Shown piece by piece: positions 1 to 10,200 of a stretch of 25,536 nucleotides of DNA. The notes below the pieces were generated by a model. That model ran no database searches and was not told where the DNA came from. It saw only the letters and a list, made by a program, of their open reading frames with translations. Numbering within the stretch: the first letter of the stretch is position 1; each line of letters starts with the position of its first letter. Both the position numbers and the translations under genes were made by a program. The DNA comes from Multifurca ochricompacta (lineage: Eukaryota; Basidiomycota; Agaricomycetes; Russulales; Russulaceae), in NCBI GenBank assembly GCA_022496185.1, contig WTXG01000402.1, positions 1-25,536 of the forward strand, given 5' to 3'.

Positions 1-1022
1 AAGGTACCCCACACATGGAGAATTCTACACAATATGTCCGTCACGTGACATTTCCAGTCACACCCTGGTCCTACGTTGCTGACACTTTCATTTTAGGGGA
101 TTCTTCATTCCGGCCTTCCAATGCCCTCATCGCGTGCAACGCATCGGTACGCTAGGTGATGGTGGTAAATGGGTGTGTGGCTTGGATCGTGTAGCCAAGC
201 AGGACAAATGCGTCATCTACTCTTTTGGTTCGCATCAGATGCCTTCTCCAATTGATTCCTTAACCTAGTGGGCTGATTGCCAATAGGTATCAATGGCGAG
301 TCTTCATTTGAATCTACCTTGTTGAAACGTGCGCCTGGTTGTGAGGCCTGGGGATACGATTACAGCGTGAACAATGTGTGTGTGTTGGGTTTTTTCCGCG
401 CGCGTCCCTCTTCTTATTACTAAGTCTGCTGGTAGTGGGGTCCGGAAATCAATGACGACCCGGAGCTTAAGAAGCGTGCTCACTTTAAGCCCTGGGCGCT
501 TGGCGGAACTGACAACCACAATGAGAATGATAATCCCAAGTACTGGACGCTTGATTCACTCATGAACCTCAACGGTAAACCTTTTTTTCGTTCCCAAGAG
601 ATCTATTATCTCCGCTCTCCGCTCATTTCCCGGTTTAGCTCACTCCTTTATCGACATTCTCAAAATCGACATTGAAGGGGGCGAATTTGATGCGCTTACA
701 TCATTCCTCAGAGCGCATGAGAACAGGGATTTTCCCGTTGGTCAGCTTCAGCTCGAGATTCACGCGCGCGACGGTCGTGAACATTTTGAATCCTTTTCCC
801 GTTGGTGGGCGTCTCTCGAGGCGGCTGGCCTGCGCCCATTCTGGACGGAACCTAATTTAGTGTACATCAATCTCGTGCGCGGAGTGCGGCCAGAACTAGC
901 GGAGGTGGGTCGTGATCCATTCCGGGAGGTGTTAGCCATCTTGATCGGGGTTTCTTTTCTTACAGTACTCGTTTATTAACATTCGTGGCAACCACGCGCT
1001 CGTCAATGAAGCCTTCAATTAA
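1..1022 (+). CDS. METTL24-like methyltransferase domain protein, 3' part (5' end outside window)
   Basis: This is the C-terminal part of a putative SAM-dependent methyltransferase resembling the METTL24-like family (Pfam Methyltransf_22). The substrate is unknown. Clearly coding exons are about 97-227, 287-375, 436-574, 639-904 and 966-1022, joined by GT-AG introns of 59-64 bp with matching phases. The joined reading gives family-like text: FIPAFQCPHRVQRIG, then GDGGKWVCGLD (the glycine-rich SAM-binding start), then WGYDYSVN and ILKIDIEGGEFD with its acidic motif, and an end at EAFN before TAA. Bases 1-96 are probably intron plus the end of an earlier exon, but that join is unresolved. Nothing is broken in the visible part. 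The family assignment rests on recalled motifs, while the exon structure is seen directly. The next gene starts 703 bp downstream in the same direction. Confidence 0.8.
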
Positions 1023-1408
1023 TTAAAGGGACCCCTGCGTCTCTTTCAACACCGAATTCTGCATGCAACTTACACTTACCTTTTCCCGACATCTCTGAGA
1101 CCCAGGACCTAATTCCTGGATTGTACTACTAATTTTACTCAACCTTCTATCCACAGCCCTACTTGGTCTAGGTTAGACACACTGCACGAGCTTAGATGAT
1201 GACTCGTGGATAGATAGCATGCATTCGCTTTGACTACTATACAATAGTGTTTTCGCCTTGTTTTTGGTGTGGACGGTCACCAAGTCAACGCTCTAGTAAT
1301 CACAAAGTGTCTGGATTGTGGATCTCCGTTCATTGTGAACAACGAAAATAAAATGAAAGGAGATTCACTTCGCTTATTTCTATTCCGTCCACAACTACAA
1401 TTTTTTTA

Positions 1409-1414
1409 ACGCGT
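1409..1414. promoter_or_regulatory. ACGCGT hexamer (possible MCB / MBF site)
   Basis: A perfect palindromic ACGCGT sits just upstream of the TATA box of the checkpoint kinase gene. In yeasts this hexamer binds MBF (Mbp1-Swi6) and drives G1/S transcription of DNA-replication and damage genes. One copy could be chance, since the hexamer also occurs elsewhere in the window (for example about 12896-12901 and 17583-17588). Confidence 0.3.
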
Positions 1415-1420
1415 CCACTC

Positions 1421-1427
1421 TATAAAA
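1421..1427 (+). promoter_or_regulatory. TATA box upstream of checkpoint kinase
   Basis: TATAAAA lies about 300 bp before the kinase ATG in otherwise mixed sequence. A downstream start region of pyrimidine-rich DNA is consistent with a core promoter. There is no direct evidence for a transcription start. Confidence 0.4.
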
Positions 1428-1725
1428 CGCCCCGTTTGCATTCAAGGTCGGGACCCATCAGTCACGGTACACGGTACTATTAAATCAACTAGGAAACTAG
1501 ACGAGTTTTCCCCATCTCATCCTCACTTTTCTCTCAGATTCAGATATCAATAATCTCCCACGCCTGCACTCGCCACATCTATCTAGTACCCCCTCCACAT
1601 CTATCACTTTCCACAACCAGAAAACACGCTCTTACCAAACCAAGGTTTCAAAGCGAGCCGCACACAGAACCACTTAAAAGTCATCCGAAAAAACAAAAAA
1701 ACAATCAAACGAAGAAATAAAGACG

Positions 1726-4432
1726 ATGGAACCCCCAGCGGCGATACCACTGACAAACGAGCACGAAAACGCGGGCGAGACGCAGGGCGCGACACAGCAG
1801 GCGTCGCAATATGCCTCGTATTATGCCAACTCGGTACACCCTATGGAGAGCCCGTTCTTTGGCTGTTTTCAACCGTGTAACACCGCGCTGCGTCGGCTTG
1901 ACTTTCAAAAAACACATCCGCACAACGCGATCGGGCGTGGACCAGGCAACGATTTTGTCTTGCACGGAATGCGAATCAGTGCGTTTCAGCTTTCTTTTTT
2001 TCCTGTCTTTTTATTTTTATTTTTTTTACATTTGATCCTTTCGTTCTTCGGTGTCTGAGAACCCCGTGACGGCTTTTGTGTTTTTTTCTCTTTTTTTTCC
2101 GCGCGGTGTCACCTGTTGAACCCTGAACTAACCAATATGGAAAAAGGTTATAATCATTGTCAGATCATGTGGGATGGACGCGAGGATAGACATTCACAGG
2201 TCGTCGTGCATGACAATTCTACGAACGGTACTTGGGTATGTTCTGCCTCTTCACCTCAACTCGGTATTCGCTGACCCTCTCAACGCTCTCCCCTATTCGC
2301 AACTATTTCCCTATAAAATGGTACGCGATTTAGATCAATGGGACGCGCGTGCAAAAAGGGGAGTCGCGCATCCTGCGCGACGGCAACGAGATCGCGTTTG
2401 GCTCCCCTATGCCTCAACAAAACGTGTTTGAAGATTACAGATACATCTACCGTCACCTCGCGCCGCTCGAGCTGAGAGGAATTCACGCGCACTACGACAT
2501 GGCGCACGAACTCGGAAAAGGATCCTTCGCCACCGTGATGAAGGCGATGGCGCGCGAGACGGGCAAGTGGTGGGCGGTTAAGATCATTCATGGGAACAAG
2601 GTCCACAGCGGGAACAACCACACGCTACAGGCCTTCGGACGAGAGATTAGCATATTGGAGACACTCGACCACCCCAACATTTGTCGACTCCGTGAAACCT
2701 TTGTTCCCGATGACGGTGGTGGGCATGACTTTTGTGAGTCATTCATCACGTGCCTTTTTTTTCTTTCTGTTTGGTACTGATCATGATTATTCGATTTCGA
2801 TTCACTGTGCCCACGGGTAGACCTCGTATTAGAACTCGTCGAGGGTGGCGACCTCTTGGATTACATCCTCAGAAATGATGGGCTGTCCGAGCCACTTTCA
2901 CAGCATATCACTCGCCAGATATGCAATGCACTATCGGTACGTTCCGCTCATGCACGCGGGGGGGTACTTTTTGTTTTCTCAATCTAATTTCCGGTCACAG
3001 TACATTCACGCGAAAGGTATCACGCACCGCGACCTCAAACCCGAGGTACGCGTTTTGCCCATGTCTTGGGTTCCCTTCCACTTCAAGCTAAATAAATAAA
3101 TAAAAAATCCTCGCGTACAGAACGTTCTCCTGACAAAAGATGATCCACCCAACGTCAAGGTGGCCGACTTTGGTCTCGCCAAGGTGGTTGATAGTCTCAC
3201 CATGCTCAAGGTATGTCCTGCCATTTTTTTTTTGTGCGCCAGTACTGTTGCTGACAAGATTTGACGTGCACGTTTGCCTGCCCAGACTATGTGTGGGACG
3301 CCGAGCTACCTCGCGCCGGAAGTCGTCAACCAAACCGAAGAAAATAGGGGGTATGATCAGCTCGTGGACAGCTGGTCCGTTGGCGTTATTGTTTTTTCGA
3401 TGTGCGCCCCCTATTTTTCTGCTTCCTTATGCTTGGACTGTTCTAACACACCAAGCTGGCTATTTGCAGGCTGACGAACACGGGCCCATTTATCGAAGAC
3501 GAAAACGAACATGACATGCGACGGCGCATCGCAGAGCGCTACATTGACTGGGATACACTCCGCCAGAAGGGCGTCAGTGCACCTGGTACGTACATTCCTT
3601 CCTGTGATACCCTCCCTATGCGCCCTTGATGACATCATGAATCCATACAGCACAGGATTTTATTCGCCGCTTGCTCAACACGAACCCCTCAACACGCATG
3701 ACACTCACTGATGCACTTCATCACCCATGGCTGGAACCTTCTTCCCACCCTGCCGGCGCAAACCCAAATACGACGCCTTCCACCGATGTACCACCAGCAT
3801 CTACAACAGCGGCACCGCACAATCCCGTGGGTCGCAACTTGAGTGACCTTTCAGAGCTCTCCGAACTCTCAGGCGGCGACGCTGAAATCGATGCTCAGCA
3901 AGGGTTAGAAGGGGATGTCTCGATGCTATCGGCCGGACAGTCCGTAGATGACATGCCGGGCGTGCAAGCGCTAAACATTGGCTCGCCTGCGCGTTCACGT
4001 GTCCGCGCACCACTCGAAAGGCGCTCACAAGTTCTCGCGCGTGAGCTTGCTGCAGAGGCCGAGGCCGCCGCGGCTTCCTCCCCTACAACTACTAAGGCCC
4101 ATAATGGAGGTGGAAAGCGTCCACGTTCGGGGAGTAGAGGCCCCGATGGTGGTAACGCAGGCATATCCCCGGACGATTTTGCCATGGGCGAGGGTGGAGC
4201 GAGTGGCAGTGGTGCAGATTCGGATGAGGTCGGTGTTGGTGGCGGTGGCAGTGGTGAGCACGGTGGTGCGGAGAAACGGCCGCGGGCGGCCAAGAGGGGG
4301 AAACGAAGTGGGGGAAAGAGTCCAAAGGACTCACCCCCTCCTCCAGGTGTCGGGAATGGGACAGGACGTACATTGAGACCGCGGAACGGTGCTGCTGCAT
4401 CCGCCGGTGGCGGCGGCGGTGCGCGCCGCTAA
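1726..4432 (+). CDS. cds1: Checkpoint serine/threonine kinase, Chk2/Cds1/Rad53 type (FHA + kinase)
   Basis: This is a DNA-damage and replication-stress effector kinase, presumably nuclear and activated by an ATM/ATR-like kinase. Nine exons join in phase: 1726-1978, 2147-2235, 2334-2733, 2821-2936, 3001-3045, 3121-3210, 3286-3401, 3470-3585, 3651-4432, giving 668 aa. Residues 18-28 carry TQ, TQ and SQ sites (an SCD-like cluster). The FHA domain spans about 45-140, with GR at 70-71, S85, H88 and NGTW at 111-114. The kinase domain spans about 170-437: glycine loop GKGSFA, K197 in AVKI, HRD with D297, DFG at 317-319, activation loop [12 protein letters not shown] with T332 and T336 matching the Chk2 autophosphorylation threonines, and [13 protein letters not shown] near the end. 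The last 230 residues are low-complexity, acidic then Gly-rich, with basic KRPR and KRGKR stretches that look like nuclear signals. No key residue is missing. A CaMK without FHA is ruled out by the FHA domain. Confidence 0.93.
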
Positions 4433-5514
4433 AAAAAAAGGAGGTGAGTTGGGAGTTGGGAGGTTGATGGTCATGACGCTGCAATCACTATCTGTGCTGT
4501 ATTATTATTTTAGGTCACTCCTTTGGTTTCCTCGTTTTTTGGTTAATCAGTTTCAGTTTCTTTTCCCTTGCAAGCAATCAATATGAGAAGATCCTCTTAC
4601 CTTTTGCTTGTGCTCACACACCGCACACCGCACACCATGTCGTTTGAGCGGGACGATTGATTGTTCACCAATAATGGGTGGTCACGGCACAGTTTGTTTG
4701 TTGTTTTGTTGCATTATAAGATGGATACACATCTCGACATGAAATCACTCGGGCCCAACTGAACTGACACAGTTCAAAACACTGACATAGCTTCAATCGC
4801 GCCTGTTTGTGTTAAGAGGCAAATCGTCCACCTCACCAAGGCAGTGTACGCCTGACAGTCAGAAGTAGCCGCAATGGGCATGTCCCTCGCGCTTCTCAAG
4901 GGTCAGTACGCACGAAATACCTGTCAAACAACTCATTATGATAACTTTTGCTGTACAGTTCCTTTCTCTTTCTTTTCCTCACACCCATTCGACCCCCTTT
5001 CTCTCATCTCTCATGATCTCGACCGCGGAAAGATAGCGTCATCAACGCTTTTCCTTTTTTCTATTCTATTCTCCTCCTCTTGACGTCGTTTCGCTTCAAA
5101 CGTATAAATACAGTAGAGATATAGATCAGAGACATCAGTCTTGAGCTGTTGTGTCTTTACTATGCTTATACTCAGGAATCCGATTGTCTTTCTTTACTTT
5201 GCCCTGCCTGCTCAGCAACAGTCTCATCATCTTTACTTAGTCAAATCTATTTTAACATCGAACCCCTCGCAGAACGGTCAGCCACCGTAACAGAAATAAT
5301 TTCGCACATGCGCCCTTTGTAATCTCAGAGGTAGGCGAACCATGAGAAACAAAGATATTGAACGATGCGATGGAAGATGGAAATAAATAAGGGGCAAGGT
5401 ATATCGTATGCCCACTTACGCCTTAGTGCTGGTACTGACTGGCGGGGCTAGGATGGGACAATGATGGACATAGCCCAGCCCCTCACTTGCGCGTATCAAT
5501 TCTTGCTTTCAGCT
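4433..5514. other. Gene-free stretch after the kinase gene
   Basis: This stretch holds the 3' untranslated region of the kinase and then anonymous sequence. I see no convincing gene. A short heptamer repeat (CACACCG, about three copies) lies at 4616-4636. Pyrimidine-rich sequence at 4950-5090 is followed by a TATAAATA-like box at about 5103-5110, which could be a promoter belonging to the decayed gene further right. The small ATG frame near 4874 has no recognisable content. Confidence 0.4.
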
Positions 5515-6890
5515 GCATATTCGGCACTCCGACACACCCGACAACGGCCTGACACTTCTACGAGATGAACAGTTGCACAGTATATTCCCAACATGTTACT
5601 GTGCACCACCGGCTACGGCTTAATATCCAAACGGCTCTCTCTCGTCATCAAAACGGGTCTATATAGGTGCCAGGTCATTGCCCTGATGCACCAATTTCGG
5701 GCTTTCCAGGACTTCCCTACTGCTGTCAGAGTTTGTGACTTGAGGCATGTCTTGTTTTTCCGCGGGTCCCAGCACTTCCCGAGACGAGGCAATCCAACTC
5801 GATTACATTTTTCGTATGATACGGACAGGTTATGCATGCCAGCCAAGGTTGCTAACAATGACATCTCACCTAGTCGTGAGTCTTATTTCTCTGACACTGT
5901 GCCAAGTTGGTGCTGCGGCTTGTGATTTCTTGACCGATGATGCGTTCTGATTTCAAGAATATAAATTGAGCTGCTAAGTTGATGGCTGACCATCCACATG
6001 CCTAGTTTTTTCCCGACATTACGTCCCCGTTGCATCTCCTCCAATGGTACGCTCGGCTTGGATTTTCGTTACCTATAACGAGATCCCACTTCGATGTCCA
6101 CGGCTACAACGAAGTTTATCTGATTGCCGGAAAATCCACGCATCAAATTAAAAAAACGCTTTCCCCGTCCATGACGAGGGCGCCCCCATTTCTAATGGGT
6201 TCTTGTTCTGAGTTGCCCCGTCCCCATCTCCAAACCATCCGCCCCCTGTATTTTCCTGACCCTAAATGCGAGAAGTGGCGTTCGCGTCAGCAGGAGTTGA
6301 ATAGGCACATCGTGTCGTTTCAAGCACGAAGCTTCGATTGGCGCCGCGGGCAGGGTATGCGCTTTTGTCGAAGAACAGGCCCTCGAGCTAGGTAAGGTGG
6401 GAGAATGGGAAGATCTCTTGGGACATGAAGAGACGAAGGCCCGTCACCATTACGGGGAAAAATCCTTCATACAATTTCGTGCTTAACCGCCCCCAGGCTT
6501 CCCCTGAGCGAAGATGGTGCTTGTGTAGCGCCACAGAGGCGCCGATAGGATTGACTTTTTTAGACTTGAGGCCATCCTCCGGAGGGACGTCTCAAAATGT
6601 TTTCCCTTCTGGCCCCTCTATCCTCCTTCACTTCTCCAAGGGGCTAGCTAGATATCCGGTCTTTATCATATACAGACCACTGCCACCTACAAGTTTAGTC
6701 CTGATGGCGTCCTTGATGTCTAATTACCTTGTGTCACTGCCCTCAATCTCCCGCTAAACTCTAAACCTGGCGGGGCATTCAAGTCACACACGGCGCGACG
6801 GTTCCTGGAGCCAAACTTTCTTCAGGTTGATACGCACTGGCATAAGCACTGGGAAAGGAGGAATGAAAGAATGAATATAATCCTATTCGA
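5515..6890 (+). pseudogene. Decayed protein-coding relic of unknown family
   Basis: Protein-like text runs left to right but hops between the three forward frames and is broken by stops. Examples are RHSDTPDNGLTLLRDEQLHS (from about 5524), FDVHGYNEVYLIAGKSTHQI (from about 6091, frame 3), KCEKWRSRQQELNRHIVSFQ (from about 6265, frame 3), then in frame 1 FVEEQALELGKVGEWEDLLG (from about 6370) and ETKARHHYGEKSF, then frame 2 ERRWCLCSATEAP (about 6500-6545), then frame 1 again DRIDFFRLEAILRRDVSKC (about 6544-6600) and GGAFKSHTARRFLEPNFLQV (from about 6769). In-frame stops interrupt frame 1 at about 6475, 6654 and 6721. The frame changes are too tightly spaced for normal introns. The charged, amphipathic composition looks coding, but I do not recognise the family. 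A dead copy of an expanded lineage-specific gene or of a transposon-borne gene is possible. Confidence 0.42.
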
Positions 6891-7273
6891 GATAGTAAGT
6901 AAATATCATCGTCTGAGGTCGTTTACCATTTATCGGATTTTAACGGACGCAGTATAGTGCCTGACACCTGACAGTGACAGTATTTAAGCAGCAAGCATAG
7001 TGTTCTCATCAGGGCATTGTACAAATAGCATACATGATAGCGAATTACAGATAACGTCGCATGGGAATGTTGCAGTTGCATATATATATATATGGTATCA
7101 AATACGGCCTATGGTCCACGGTATAGATAACATTGCACCACAAAATCCCAAAAAAATAGAGAGAGAGAGGGAGGGAGGGAGGGGAAAGCGACAGCGAAAA
7201 AAAAAGGACATAATAAATAATTGCAAACGAGATGATGAATGAAAAAAAAAAAAGAAAAGCATATTAAATGTTA
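6891..7273. other. 3' flank of adenylate cyclase, simple sequence
   Basis: This stretch lies just beyond the cyclase stop codon and presumably contains its 3' untranslated region. It includes a TA dinucleotide run at 7081-7093 and purine-rich sequence at about 7157-7260 (GAGAGA, GGGAGG and A-runs on the + strand). No gene is visible. Confidence 0.4.
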
Positions 7274-10200
7274 TCATGACAGACTAATCAGTTCCAATAC
7301 TTGCTGTAGCGTTTCCGGGTCGAGAGGGCGCCCACTTTGCGTGCGCAACGCCAAGGCTGCCCTAATAGCTTCGAAACCGGCAGCAGCACCATCTCCAGAC
7401 GGCCAATCGAACCGCGATGACGAGGAGAGCGACTCGACGGCAAGCTCGAGCTGCACCAACAAAAAGTCGAGCACGCCCAACAACTCCGCCTCTGACACAC
7501 GTTCCGACAGCGTTGGGACGAGCGCTCCGAGATCGCCATACAAGAATCGCTCGCGGTCTGCATCCACCGGCGCGACCACCTGAGCACGCGACCCTTTGCG
7601 CACCGGTAGAGGGCGGAACACCCTTCCACCGGCAAGCGTCTGCAAACGCACGGTCAACTGCGCGAGCTCACGGATCTGCTCTGGCATCCAGCTACATTCC
7701 ACGCGCCACGGCGTTGCACCATCACCACTCAGATCGTGCGCAAACAGGTCGTCTTCCGCACTTGGCTCTTCCATCGTAGCCTCCTCAGCTGGGGCTATCG
7801 GTGGAGGTGGTTCAGCGGCAGCAACTGGAACGTGCAGGCGACCGAGGAGCTTCTGCGGGTACACGGCCGTCATCACTTCGGGGATTTCCAAGCCCTTCAG
7901 TTTCTTTTCGCCGACGTTGATGTATTCGGGCTCGAACGATTGCAGGGCATCCACGGTGGTGACGAGCTGTGGGTCGGCAGATGCCATCTCCACTTTTAGC
8001 TCGCGCAGCGCATCTGCGCTCATCAGAATCTGGCCACCTCCAGCCGAATTGGCCACACGAGATGCACGGTTCACCATCGGACCGTAATAGTCCATGCGCC
8101 GCGAGACCATATCCATCTCGCACACTGGTGTGCCGCAGTGGATGCCCATCCGCAGGCTTACCCCTCGCGCAATCAGAATCCCTTTATCATCGCGGACCTC
8201 ACGACCCTCAGGCAGATCAAGAATCTCCTTCGGCCAAGGTTCGTCTAACAAAAGCATTTGTACGCTGATACACCACAATAATGCGGCCGATAACGTCGTG
8301 AAGGCAACCATGAACGCATCGCCTTCCGTTTTGACCTCGTAGCCGCCACAGATACGCACATGGCGCCGCAGCAGCTGATGGTGCATCGTAACAGCTGTCC
8401 TCATTGCCGTCTCGTTCACGTCCCACAGGTGCGTCGAGTTGACAATGTCCGTGAACGCGAGTACGACCTGGCCGACAGGGGGCGAGATCTCCGGATCCAA
8501 CCGACCAGTCTCGTTGTCCCCGACTTCGTCCTTGCGGTTCCTGCGCGGCGGCGGGAACAACTCCCCGTCCTGAAGTGGGTGATCTTTTTCCTGCCTTCGC
8601 GGACTGAACATACCGGCCAGAGAGATTACCATGATCATAGTCGTGCCCTCCGACCCGTAGCTGACAGCAAAATCACGCAACTTCTGCGCCGCGGTCATCG
8701 GGTCCGCACGCTCGGATCGTGCAATGTCCACCGCGGTCTGGTACGAGACAAAATCCCACAGCCCATTATTGGCAATGATTAGGAACTCATCCAGTTCAGA
8801 TAGCTTCAGCGAGCTGACGTCCGGCCGCGCATTGACGATCGGCAAAAGATGGTAATACCCAAAAGAGCGAGATACGTCCGCCTCGTCATTAACCAATCCC
8901 TTTGGCGACACCCAGCCCTCCGCCGAACGGATGCGGGTGATCTCGTTCCGGTCGAAAGGCTCGTGTTTGACTGACACGACGTGCGCCAAGCCACGTCGGG
9001 ACATGACCGCGAGTGCATTTCCCACGTTTGCGACGTATAGATGGTGACCACGAAAGTAAGCTACAATGCCCGACGCCCCAATACTCGATACGCCACTGGT
9101 ATTGCCCACAGCATCCGGGGCGTTCATGCCTAGGAGTGTGCCAGCGGAACGATGACTGGCCTGGGACATCTTACGCCCGCTCGCGTTGGTCGAATACGCC
9201 GAGAATAAGTGGTCGTGTGTAAGACGGTTGAGTTTAAGGTACGTGCGTCGGAGGGCGTCCGGGTGTGACTCCCCCTTACTCAGGTCGAGGGCTTTGAGTT
9301 GCTCCGCAAACGTAGACACAAAGTTGTCGTGCAGAAACTTTGAGATATGCGTATTGTGCGGCGACGCGTGAGAGCGCCCGAACATCGCAAAGATCGCCTC
9401 GTCGCGACTCTCTCGAAACGCGGGCTGTACCAGATCGAACATCGACAGATATTCGCGGTTCCCAAGGTTATCCGCGATCCCATATTGTAACTGATTGACG
9501 AGCGTGACCGAAGTACGAACCCGCCGATCTTCCGTGTCATCTGGAATGTTCACCGCGAGAGTCGTTGTGACGTCCATAAGCCCAAGCACTCGGAGCTGGC
9601 TCAGTTCCTCGAAGCCTGCTAATCGTTCCAAAAGCTCATTACTGCGCACTTCTTTATCTCCGCGCCGCTGCCAAGTCTGGATTTTTAGATGCTTGTTCCC
9701 AGACAAATTGAGGTACTTGAGGTTCTTATTAAAATTCCTGGCAAAAAAGGAGCAGAATTGTTGGGCAACTGTGGAGCTGACTTATGATGCACGGAAGACT
9801 TACCAGTTCCAATCGAACTCCCAATTGCTTATATTGTACCTCAAACCGTTGCTACCAACATCCAACACGGCGAGATTGATAACCTTTCCGAGTTCTTGCG
9901 GCAATGTCAACAGGCGGTTCCCGTTCAGATACAGCACCTCGAGCTTGTTCAGCCGCGGTAAGTCCTCCGTCGGCAAACCTGCGAGTTTGTTTCCACTCAG
10001 GTAAAGCTCCTCTAGCAAGACTATATCCTTGAAAAACTGTCTCGGGAGTTCCTGTATGTCGTTGAACGAAAGATTGAGCACTCTTAGCTCGCGTAGGGCC
10101 ATCAGTAGTGGCAGGGCATCATCCGTTAGTCGGTTCTCGCCTAAATATAATCGCTGGAGTGATTTTACGAGAGGAGGCAATGACCTCGACGATGTGGCAA

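Larger units (their letters stand above)
1023..1725 (+). promoter_or_regulatory. Intergenic region with promoter of the checkpoint kinase
   Basis: This gap separates the methyltransferase stop from the kinase start codon. It holds no convincing ORF. A TATAAAA box lies at 1421-1427, and C/T-rich sequence follows at about 1500-1620, as expected for a fungal leader. An ACGCGT hexamer lies 6 bp before the TATA box (described separately). The remainder shows no repeat or RNA gene that I can recognise. Confidence 0.5.

Noticed and set aside
3895..4484. Several long antisense and alternate-frame ORFs over the kinase C-terminus
   Set aside because: They are shadows of the GC-rich, low-complexity Gly/Ser/Arg tail of the kinase.
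4874..5083. Small secreted-protein-like ORF beginning MGMSLALLK
   Set aside because: It is short and Ser/Phe-rich from a pyrimidine tract, with no signal-peptide pattern that holds after the likely intron. Not supported.
7288..9540. Many forward and reverse ORFs across adenylate cyclase
   Set aside because: All overlap the 821-codon cyclase exon, which has clear domain content in its own frame.
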